NCBI GenBank assembly: GCA_018333775.1
Contig: JAGXSO010000115.1
Coordinates: 1-5,565 of the forward strand
DNA: 5,565 bases
Origin: Truepera sp.
Lineage (GTDB): Bacteria > Deinococcota > Deinococci > Deinococcales > Trueperaceae
Direction: 5' to 3'
Both the position numbers and the translations under genes were made by a program. The notes beneath the pieces are model-generated. The model saw nothing but the letters and a program-made list of their open reading frames with translations. It was not told the DNA's origin and did not search any database. Each line of letters opens with the position of its first letter. Position 1 is the first letter of the stretch. Positions 1 through 5,565 of this stretch are shown piece by piece.

Positions 1-1
1 A

Positions 2-641
2 CTATTCCCCACGCCTGTGGGGATGAACCGTTGACCAGAAAGTCAACCAGGTGTCCGATGGCCTATTCCCCACGCCTGTGGGGATGAACCGGTATTAGAA
101 CCGTTAGGGAAGGTCCCACTTGTCTATTCCCCACGCCTGTGGGGATGAACCGTCTGCGTGGACACGGTCATGGCCTATGACACACTATTCCCCACGCCTG
201 TGGGGATGAACCAGCTCAACACAAACACACTATTAATCGGCGGGGCCTATTCCCCACGCCTGTGGGGATGAACCGGAGTTCAGGTCCCGGCTGAGCCAGA
301 AGGCACCCTATTCCCCACGCCTGTGGGGATGAACCGCGGTTTCCGTTCTCCGTTGCGTCGAGCCTAGCCTATTCCCCACGCCTGTGGGAATGAACCGAAA
401 AATATCACAACCCCTTCTTTTCTTTCAGGCTATTCCCCACGCCTGTGGGGATGAACCGATCTGGATCGCCGGCAACCACAAGCCGGTCATCTATTCCCCA
501 CGCCTGTGGGGATGAACCGTGATCGCACGGACTGAACTACTGAGCGCCAACCTATTCCCCACGCCTGTGGGGATGAACCGGTGCGCGGTTTCGACCTCCG
601 ACCTGGCAACAACTATTCCCCACGCCTGTGGGGATGAACCG
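2..641 (+). CRISPR. Type I-E style CRISPR array, leader-distal part (11 repeats, 10 spacers)
   Basis: Eleven 29-bp repeats start at 2, 63, 124, 185, 247, 308, 369, 430, 491, 552 and 613. Each has the palindromic core CCCCACGCCTGTGGGG (6-bp stem, GCCT loop) and the 3' end ATGAACCG, which matches the 8-nt 5' handle left by Cas6e in type I-E systems. Spacers are 32 bp, except the fourth (214-246), which is 33 bp. Two repeats vary: the one at 185 ends in A instead of G, and the one at 369 has G to A at 389, which breaks one stem pair. By analogy with the E. coli I-E repeat, transcription is on the plus strand, the leader lies left of the window and the oldest spacers are at the right. No cas gene is visible, so the subtype rests on the repeat and spacer lengths only. 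The last repeat overlaps the end of a toxin gene on the other strand. Spacer 7 (398-429) is clearly AT-rich compared with the host sequence. Confidence 0.98.
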
Positions 642-1098
642 GTCGCATCAAGCGCGGATCGAAGCGGAAGGGCTCGGATTCGCCGACCTTAAGCTTCGTC
701 ATATCGGGGTGTTGGGGGTTGAGCAGGTAGTTGAATTGCCGCGGAATAACGACGCTGGGGACGCACAGCAGCAGGCTGCGGCCCTCGGCTACCCAGCGGT
801 TGCCGAGCGCTTGCGCCTGCGTGGGCGGCCTGAACTGGTCCCAGCCCTCGGGGAGCGCGCCGCCGCTCACAGCTTCAACCAGCACCTCATCAAAGGTAAG
901 CTCGAGCATCAGATAGTCCTGCAGATCCTCCTCCGAGCGAGTATGCACCAGGATTTCAAGGGCGGCCAAAGCAGGGCTGTCAGAGAGGTAAGCAACCCGC
1001 GTCCCTTTGCTGTTCCAACGGCCACCAAAGCGCCGGGCGCCCTCTCCTTCGAGAGCGCCCGAAATGTAGCGCGCCTTGACAAGCCGGTAAGCCCTCAC
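613..1098 (-). CDS. RES-domain toxin (NAD+-degrading toxin of a RES-Xre pair)
   Basis: Predicted 161-residue toxin. Characterised RES toxins (MbcT of Mycobacterium, RES of Pseudomonas putida) destroy cytoplasmic NAD+ and stop growth unless bound by their Xre/MbcA partner. The family's polar residues are in place: R27 in FGGRWN, Y37 in VAYLS, E48 in LEILVH, S115 in VPSVVIP and N127 in LLNPQHPD, with the usual ending FRFDPRLM at 144-151. The GTG start (1096-1098) overlaps the antitoxin TGA as GTGA, and a GGAG lies 7 nt upstream. A longer in-frame reading up to 1218 lies inside the antitoxin gene and is not used. The end is odd: residues 154-161 and the TAG stop are encoded by the reverse complement of the last CRISPR repeat, so the native stop seems to have been replaced. 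Whether this protein is active is unknown, but all core residues are kept. Confidence 0.9.
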   Translation of the reverse strand: MRAYRLVKARYISGALEGEGARRFGGRWNSKGTRVAYLSDSPALAALEILVHTRSEEDLQDYLMLELTFDEVLVEAVSGGALPEGWDQFRPPTQAQALGNRWVAEGRSLLLCVPSVVIPRQFNYLLNPQHPDMTKLKVGESEPFRFDPRLMRPVHPHRRGE

Positions 1099-1517
1099 GT
1101 GATGACTCCGTGCGCCAGGCGCATGATCAGGTCCTCGACCTCCTCGGCGCCGATGTCGGTGTCCAGGTAATCGATCGGCCGCTTGTATCCCAGGCCGCGC
1201 ACCGGCTCGCGGAGCCACGTGCCCAAGCGGTGGCTGTGACTAAACAGCTCCTCGCCACGAGCGACGATCCGGGCGAGGCGCAAGAGGCGTTGTGACTCCT
1301 CGAGGCTGAACTGCCCCTGCCTGTAGCGGCGCATCAGCGTCCGCTCGGGGATGCTCAATGCCTCGGCCAAGGCGCTGCGCGACCAGCCGAGGCGCTGTTG
1401 CAGGGTCTCGAAGCTCCTCACCGGCAAGCCCTCACGCAAGGCGTCAATGAGCGCGTCGGTATCTTGCACAGCGAGGCCGAGTACGTCGCTGGCACTGTAG
1501 ACCGGGTTGGCCAGCAT
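1095..1517 (-). CDS. Xre/MbcA/ParS-type antitoxin (DUF2384 family)
   Basis: Predicted 140-residue cytoplasmic antitoxin that neutralises the RES toxin encoded just downstream and probably represses its own operon. The N-terminal half carries a helix-turn-helix (about 43-66: LGWSRSALAEALSIPERTL). The C-terminal half (about 97-140) is the toxin-binding domain, with the family pattern WLREPVRGLG then RPIDYLDTDIGAEEVEDLI. The chosen ATG (1515-1517) has AAGGAG five bases upstream. An in-frame ATG at 1580 would give 161 residues but overlaps the likely -10 element and lacks a ribosome binding site, so it is rejected. Antitoxin first, toxin second with a 4-nt stop/start overlap is the usual RES-Xre arrangement and implies translational coupling. 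An inverted repeat in the 5' leader is a candidate self-operator. Confidence 0.9.
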   Translation of the reverse strand: MLANPVYSASDVLGLAVQDTDALIDALREGLPVRSFETLQQRLGWSRSALAEALSIPERTLMRRYRQGQFSLEESQRLLRLARIVARGEELFSHSHRLGTWLREPVRGLGYKRPIDYLDTDIGAEEVEDLIMRLAHGVIT

Positions 1518-1535
1518 GAACGCTCCTTTCCGCAC

Positions 1536-1557
1536 CTGGCAGCACCTTAACTGCCAG
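1536..1557 (-). promoter_or_regulatory. Candidate operator of the antitoxin-toxin operon
   Basis: A perfect inverted repeat has 7-bp arms (CTGGCAG at 1536-1542, CTGCCAG at 1551-1557) and an 8-bp spacer. It lies between the predicted -10 element and the antitoxin ribosome binding site. HTH antitoxins of this class bind palindromes at their own promoters, so autorepression is a reasonable inference. A role as an RNA hairpin in the leader is also possible. Confidence 0.5.
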
Positions 1558-1568
1558 TTGCATGATTC

Positions 1569-1576
1569 AGTATAGT
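1569..1576 (-). promoter_or_regulatory. Candidate -10 element of the toxin-antitoxin operon, with a mirrored -10 on the plus strand
   Basis: On the minus strand TATACT (1574-1569) lies about 50 bases before the antitoxin ATG. It matches the sigma-70 -10 consensus in five of six bases, but no good -35 is visible. The same AGTATAGT block also gives TATAGT (1571-1576) on the plus strand, preceded at 18 bp by TTAACT (1547-1552), a four-of-six -35 match. The spot may therefore be a divergent promoter, with the rightward arm running through the orphan repeat toward dnaX. The rightward arm is the weaker claim. Confidence 0.4.
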
Positions 1577-1597
1577 TCATGCCGAGCTGGGGAGCCC

Positions 1598-1687
1598 CTA
1601 CGCCGCACCCGCCTCGCGCTTGGCGAGCGCGTACAGTTCACGCCCCTCCTCCTTGGTGAGCAGCGTGAAGCTGGCGACACGGCTCGC
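1598..1687 (-). pseudogene. Short C-terminal coding remnant of an unknown gene
   Basis: One minus-strand frame reads 29 codons into a TAG at 1598-1600 and looks like a natural charged protein end (SFTLLTKEEGRELYALAKRE then AGAA). No ATG or ribosome binding site is seen. Upstream the frame runs straight into the orphan CRISPR repeat, where it only reads repeat sequence. It may be the tail of a gene whose body was lost when the toxin-antitoxin segment or the repeat arrived. The family is not recognised, and chance coding appearance in GC-rich DNA cannot be excluded. Confidence 0.3.
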
Positions 1688-1688
1688 C

Positions 1689-1717
1689 CTATGCCCCACG
1701 CCAGTGGGGATGAACCG
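1689..1717 (+). repeat. Orphan CRISPR repeat, same orientation as the array
   Basis: A single 29-bp copy of the array repeat lies 1047 bp beyond the last array repeat and differs at two positions only. One (T to G, 1693) lies 5' of the stem. The other (T to A, 1703) lies in the loop. The 6-bp stem CCCCAC/GTGGGG and the ATGAACCG handle are intact, so a Cas6e-type nuclease could still recognise it. No second repeat lies one unit to either side. It is probably the old leader-distal terminal repeat, cut off from the array by the toxin-antitoxin segment. It lies 49 bp before the dnaX start codon. Confidence 0.93.
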
Positions 1718-1754
1718 CAGATATCGCGCTAGTCCGGCGCCCCGCGCAGGGTGT

Positions 1755-1766
1755 TAACATGTCGGC
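1755..1766 (+). promoter_or_regulatory. Candidate leaderless -10 element of dnaX
   Basis: TAACAT at 1755-1760 fits TANNNT and ends six bases before the dnaX ATG. No Shine-Dalgarno sequence lies at a normal distance; the nearest purine run, AGGG at 1748-1751, is 15 bases away. In Deinococcota this layout is typical of leaderless transcripts. No clear -35 is seen. Confidence 0.45.
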
Positions 1767-3176
1767 ATGGCGGCGATTTATCAGCAAGCCAGGCCGCACA
1801 CCTTTGCGCAAGTCGTCGGTCAGGAACATGTTAAAGAGGTGCTGGTCACGGCTATTGCCAAGGCGCGCCTGGGCCATGCCTACCTGTTCAGCGGCCCGCG
1901 CGGCGTGGGCAAGACCACCACCGCCCGGCTGTTAGCTATGGCGGTCAACTGCCAGGCGGTGCCATCAGCCCGCCCCTGTGGCGACTGCGCCTCATGCCGG
2001 CTAGTCCGGCAAGGGAGCCATCCCGACGTCATTGAGCTTGACGCCGCCAGCAACAACTCGGTCGAGGACGTGCGCGACCTGCGCGAAAAAGTCGGGCTGT
2101 CCGCGGCGCTCGGCGGCACGCGAGTGTGGATCTTGGACGAAGCCCACATGCTCAGCCGGGCCGCCTCCAACGCGCTGTTAAAGACGTTAGAGGAGCCGCC
2201 CGCCCAGCTGCTGTTCGTGCTGGCGACCACCGAGCCCGAAAAGCTGCCCCCCACCATTCTCTCGCGCTGCCAGCACTTCCGCTTCCGGCGCCTCAGCGAG
2301 ACTGAAATCGCTGCTAAGTTGGCGCAGCTCTGTCACCAGGCTGACGTTCCAGCCGAGCCGAGCGCCTTGCAGTTAGTAGCTAAGGCGGCTGATGGCGCCA
2401 TGCGCGACGCCGAGTCGCTGCTCGAGCGCCTGTTGGCGATCGGTGAAATCACCCACCAAGCCGCCGAGGAGGCCCTGGGGCTCCCACCGCAGAGTCGGCT
2501 GTACCGCCTGGCCCAGCACTTAGCTGCCCGCCATGTGGGCGAGCTGCTCAGCAACGCCGCGGCGCTCTATCAGGACGGCTTCTCACCGCGCAGCCTGTGC
2601 CATACTCTTACACTGACACTGCGCGAGGCGCTTTACAGCAAAACCGGGCTTACCCCCGACGGGCCAAGCCTTGACCTCTCTGAGGCTGAGCTGCTCCGGG
2701 CGATCCACACCCTGGATGACGAAGATGCCCGCTTTGTGCGCCGCGATGATCTATTCGCGCTGGAAGTAGCGCTGATTAAGGTGCTCAACACGCTGAGCCC
2801 TGCCACAGTGCTCAGCTCTGAGCCGCAGACTGTTTCCAACGAAGCGGCTCAACCCAAGCCGGTTCACTTAGCGCCCAGCGAAACGGCCCAACTCAACTGG
2901 CGCGACCTGCTCAGTCAGGCCGGCCCCCAGCTCAAGGCGTTCATGATGCCGGCGCAGGCAGATGTCGATGGGAACCGCCTCACGCTCACCTTCCCGGACA
3001 GCCACCGGTTTCACTTTGAGCAGCTCAAGCGCCGTCAGGCTGAGCTTGAGGAGCTCGTCAGGAGCGTAGCCGGTAACGCCTGCACCGTCGTTATCCAGGG
3101 CACAAAAGAAGGGTTATCGCTTCGCTCGGAAGGCGAGGCCCGCCGCAGCGACCGTGACAGCCCAAAAAAGCCCTAG
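1767..3176 (+). CDS. dnaX: DNA polymerase III clamp-loader subunit gamma/tau, zero-frame (gamma-like) product
   Basis: DnaX is the AAA+ motor of the clamp loader, which opens the beta clamp and places it on primed DNA at the replication fork. The zero frame gives 469 residues. It shows Walker A GPRGVGKTT (43-51), four zinc-binding cysteines (62, 71, 74, 77), the block DAASNNSVEDVR (92-103), Walker B with DEAH (124-127), and the SRC arginine finger (165-167). Domain III follows. Around 380-450 is the C-terminal tau/gamma domain, with Thermus-like wording (LKAFM, then LTLTFPDSHRFHFEQ). The start is the only ATG in frame after a TAA at 1755 and leads into the expected YQQARPHTF. The frame ends PKKP-TAG directly after an A-AAA-AAG slippery site, which may switch ribosomes to the tau tail. 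It heads the dnaX-ybaB-recR cluster. Confidence 0.97.
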   Translation: MAAIYQQARPHTFAQVVGQEHVKEVLVTAIAKARLGHAYLFSGPRGVGKTTTARLLAMAVNCQAVPSARPCGDCASCRLVRQGSHPDVIELDAASNNSVEDVRDLREKVGLSAALGGTRVWILDEAHMLSRAASNALLKTLEEPPAQLLFVLATTEPEKLPPTILSRCQHFRFRRLSETEIAAKLAQLCHQADVPAEPSALQLVAKAADGAMRDAESLLERLLAIGEITHQAAEEALGLPPQSRLYRLAQHLAARHVGELLSNAAALYQDGFSPRSLCHTLTLTLREALYSKTGLTPDGPSLDLSEAELLRAIHTLDDEDARFVRRDDLFALEVALIKVLNTLSPATVLSSEPQTVSNEAAQPKPVHLAPSETAQLNWRDLLSQAGPQLKAFMMPAQADVDGNRLTLTFPDSHRFHFEQLKRRQAELEELVRSVAGNACTVVIQGTKEGLSLRSEGEARRSDRDSPKKP

Positions 3177-3221
3177 CGGGGCCTGTTCCTGGCGACGACC
3201 CACCCGCAACAGCCGCCCCGC
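3164..3221 (+). promoter_or_regulatory. Programmed -1 frameshift signal of dnaX
   Basis: The heptamer A-AAA-AAG (3164-3170) is in the X-XXY-YYZ phase of the dnaX frame (CCA AAA AAG). Five bases later begins a stem: GCGGGGC (3176-3182) pairs with GCCCCGC (3215-3221), and CTGTT (3183-3187) pairs with AACAG (3208-3212). A two-base CC bulge and a 20-nt loop complete it. The zero frame stops at TAG 3174-3176, at the foot of the stem. E. coli dnaX uses the same heptamer plus a stem at similar spacing. The internal Shine-Dalgarno stimulator of E. coli is not obvious here; the closest purine-rich stretch, about 3128-3138, is too far upstream. Confidence 0.85.
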
Positions 3222-3436
3222 CACCCGACCTTCCGCTCGATCTCTGGGAGCTCCCGGCCTCACCTACCGAACCGCTCTCGCGGCTGGGGGGGCTCGAGCG
3301 CGACCCGCGCTTCGCGGCCTTGCAGCGCCTGTTTCCCGGCCAGGTGGTGGAGTTCCAGCCGGCCATGACGACCCAGGAAGAGGTTGCCGAAGAGCCAGAT
3401 GTCGGCGAAGCGAATCCTGACGAGGCGGAAGCTTAA
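3170..3436 (+). CDS. dnaX: Tau-specific C-terminal extension of DnaX, -1 frame
   Basis: After a -1 shift at AAG (3168-3170), translation continues for 88 codons to TAA at 3434-3436, giving a 556-residue tau. The tail starts ALAGPVPGDD. It has a Pro/Ala-rich linker (about 472-488 of the fused protein), then LPLDLWELP, then a compact block RDPRFAALQRLFPGQVVEFQ, and ends very acidic (EEVAEEPD then DEAEA). Thermus tau has a similar layout from memory: a proline-rich linker, a short helix-strand block and an acidic end, with a tail of comparable length. The region has no start codon and ribosome binding site of its own. An overlapping frame from 3154 to 3420 shows no family pattern and is not counted. 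In other bacteria the tau C-terminus contacts the replicative helicase and polymerase; that role here is inferred. The alternative is a sequencing loss of one A in the run, which would make this tail zero-frame. Confidence 0.85.
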   Translation, partial: ALAGPVPGDDPPATAAPPPDLPLDLWELPASPTEPLSRLGGLERDPRFAALQRLFPGQVVEFQPAMTTQEEVAEEPDVGEANPDEAEA

Positions 3437-3471
3437 GCCTTGCGTTAAGATGGTGCTAGTGAGGAGCGATG

Positions 3472-3783
3472 ATGAACATTCAGCAACTGATGAAAGAAGC
3501 CCAAAAAGCGCAACGCAAGATGGCCGAAGCCCAGGAGCGCTTAGCCGGGCTAACGGTGGAAGGAACCGCCGGCGGTGGTATGGTCACGGTCACGGCTAAC
3601 GGCGCCGGGAGCATTAGCAAAGTCACCATCGATCCAAGCGTGGTCGATCCGCAAGAGGTAGAGCTGCTCGAGGACCTAGTCACCGCGGCGGTTAATGACG
3701 CGCAACGCAAAGCCAAGGAGCTGCAAGAGGCGGAGCTAGGCGCGGCCATGGGCGGACTCGGCAGCATGGGAGGGTTGTTCTAA
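3472..3783 (+). CDS. ybaB: YbaB/EbfC family nucleoid-associated protein
   Basis: Small (103-residue) DNA-binding protein of the YbaB/EbfC family, whose members form dimers, bind DNA and are nearly always encoded between dnaX and recR. It shows the family start MNIQQLMKEAQKAQRKMAEAQ, an amphipathic helix. The central strands VEGTAGGGMVTVTANG and ISKVTIDPSVVDP follow, then the helix VELLEDLVTAAVNDAQRKAKE and a Gly/Met-rich tail (GGLGSMGGLF). Two ATGs are tandem at 3469 and 3472. GAGGAG (3461-3466) is five bases from the second and only two from the first, so 3472 is preferred; 3469 would add one Met. It begins 35 bp after the tau stop and is followed by recR after 7 bp, consistent with one transcript. 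Confidence 0.95.
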   Translation: MNIQQLMKEAQKAQRKMAEAQERLAGLTVEGTAGGGMVTVTANGAGSISKVTIDPSVVDPQEVELLEDLVTAAVNDAQRKAKELQEAELGAAMGGLGSMGGLF

Positions 3784-3790
3784 TCTGGGC

Positions 3791-4381
3791 ATGAAATACC
3801 CCGCCCCGCTTATTCAGCTTATCCGCGAGCTAGGCAAGCTGCCCGGCATCGGTCCCAAGAGCGCGCAGCGCCTGGCCTTTTACCTGTTCAATCAGCCGGA
3901 GACGGAGGTGCGGGCGCTAGCCGCGGCGCTCGTTGCCGCTAAGGAGGCGCTGCACCAGTGCCCGGTCTGCTTCAATATCACCGACCAGGCCCGCTGCGGC
4001 GTCTGTAGCGAAGTGCGGCGCAACCAGCGCCTGCTCTGTGTGGTCAGCGAGCCCGCCGACCTGTTAGCTATCGAGCGCTCCGGCGAGTATGACGGGCTAT
4101 ATCATGTGTTGCACGGCAACCTTAGCCCCATGAACGGAATCGGCCCGGATCAGCTCACCATCACCGCGCTGCTGGGGCGGCTGCCGGGGGTCGAAGAGGT
4201 GATCCTCGCTACCGGCACCACCGTCGAGGGCGAGGCCACCGCCATGTACCTGGCCCGGTTGCTGGACGAGCGCGGCGTAGTGGCCTCGCGCATCGCCTAC
4301 GGCCTGCCGGTCGGCGGCGACCTCGAGTACGCCGATGAGGTCACGCTGGGGCGAGCCATCAGCCATCGCCGGCGGCTGTAA
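3791..4381 (+). CDS. recR: Recombination mediator protein RecR
   Basis: RecR works with RecO (and RecF) to load RecA on gapped single-stranded DNA during recombinational repair. The 196-residue product has normal length. In order it shows a helix-hairpin-helix ([16 protein letters not shown], 17-32), a four-cysteine zinc finger (C57, C60, C69, C72), and a Toprim domain from about 80, with [11 protein letters not shown], the [15 protein letters not shown] segment and [19 protein letters not shown] (137-155). The family ending [17 protein letters not shown] follows. The usual NPT/NPS of the ATNPTVEGEAT signature reads GTT here, a small change. The ATG lies 7 bp after the ybaB stop with no clear Shine-Dalgarno sequence, so translational coupling to ybaB is likely. 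Confidence 0.97.
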   Translation: MKYPAPLIQLIRELGKLPGIGPKSAQRLAFYLFNQPETEVRALAAALVAAKEALHQCPVCFNITDQARCGVCSEVRRNQRLLCVVSEPADLLAIERSGEYDGLYHVLHGNLSPMNGIGPDQLTITALLGRLPGVEEVILATGTTVEGEATAMYLARLLDERGVVASRIAYGLPVGGDLEYADEVTLGRAISHRRRL

Positions 4382-4383
4382 CA

Positions 4384-4411
4384 TTGACAACTCAGCGCCA
4401 CTCTTTATAAT
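4384..4411 (+). promoter_or_regulatory. Consensus sigma-70 promoter of topA
   Basis: TTGACA (4384-4389) and TATAAT (4406-4411) are both perfect consensus hexamers, separated by 16 bp, starting three bases after the recR stop codon. Transcription would begin near 4418, leaving a leader of roughly 16 bases. This makes topA a separate, probably strongly expressed unit. Confidence 0.9.
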
Positions 4412-4412
4412 G

Positions 4413-4431
4413 GCCTCCGTTGCAAGGAGGC
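4413..4431 (+). promoter_or_regulatory. topA ribosome binding site within an inverted repeat
   Basis: AAGGAGG (4424-4430) lies three bases before the topA ATG. It forms the right arm of a perfect 6-bp inverted repeat, GCCTCC (4413-4418) and GGAGGC (4426-4431), with loop GTTGCAA. If transcription starts at or before 4413, the ribosome binding site would be hidden in a hairpin. With the start expected near 4418, most of the left arm is not transcribed and the palindrome would act, if at all, as DNA. Confidence 0.6.
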
Positions 4432-4433
4432 TC

Positions 4434-5565
<1,132 letters not shown>

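Noticed and set aside
31..62. Inverted repeat TTGAC/GTCAA in spacer 1
   Set aside because: Five-base arms in a single spacer are expected by chance; no sign of function.
628..1170. Plus-strand 180-codon frame across the toxin gene
   Set aside because: It is antisense to the RES toxin, which has clear family motifs; this frame has none and starts inside a CRISPR repeat.
1095..1580. Longer antitoxin start at 1580 (161 residues)
   Set aside because: The extra 21 residues read through the candidate -10 element and operator, with no ribosome binding site; the ATG at 1515-1517 has a strong one.
1598..1717. A second hidden repeat-spacer unit next to the orphan repeat
   Set aside because: I looked one unit (about 61 bp) left and right of 1689 and found no repeat-like sequence, so the repeat stands alone.
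1689..1877. Minus-strand 62-codon frame ending in VHPHWRGA and a stop inside the orphan repeat
   Set aside because: It overlaps the start of dnaX, shows no family pattern, and its end merely reads the CRISPR repeat in reverse. It is a spurious frame.
3154..3420. Plus-strand 88-codon frame overlapping the dnaX end
   Set aside because: It is in the third frame, with Arg/Pro/Ala-rich, low-information sequence and no ribosome binding site. The -1 frame carries the tau-like tail instead.

Overview
The window looks like GC-rich bacterial chromosome, most likely from the Deinococcota (the Thermus/Truepera side). This lineage call is inference. It rests on remembered similarity of the DnaX protein to Thermus DnaX (order of motifs, and a tail that is switched in by a frameshift), on a 29-bp type I-E style CRISPR repeat that resembles Thermus repeats, and on a TANNNT element six bases before the dnaX ATG, as in leaderless mRNAs of that phylum. 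TopA instead reads like the cyanobacterial type, so the exact lineage is open.

Region 1 (1-641) is the leader-distal part of a CRISPR array: eleven 29-bp repeats and ten complete spacers, oriented so that crRNA transcription runs left to right. The leader and cas genes would lie to the left, outside the window. Region 2 (613-1580), on the opposite strand, is a RES-Xre toxin-antitoxin operon. The antitoxin comes first and its stop overlaps the toxin start by 4 nt. The last CRISPR repeat lies inside the toxin reading frame and supplies its last eight residues and its stop codon. Behind the operon are a short coding-like remnant (1598-1687) and one orphan CRISPR repeat (1689-1717) in the same orientation as the array. 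The 1047-bp toxin-antitoxin segment is therefore bracketed by direct CRISPR repeats, as if it sits inside the old end of the array and runs against array transcription.

Region 3 (1767-4381) is the classic DNA replication and repair cluster dnaX-ybaB-recR on the plus strand. The dnaX zero frame stops after 469 codons, giving a gamma-like product. An in-frame A-AAA-AAG slippery heptamer followed five bases later by a strong stem-loop would shift ribosomes into the -1 frame and add 88 residues, giving a tau-like product of 556 residues. This uses the same kind of signal as E. coli dnaX with the outcome reversed.

Region 4 (4384-5565) is topA, with its own consensus promoter and a strong Shine-Dalgarno sequence. 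The gene runs off the right edge after the catalytic tyrosine.

The two strongest points for follow-up are the toxin-antitoxin module fused to the CRISPR array, which suggests possible CRISPR/toxin coupling, and the recoding signal in dnaX.
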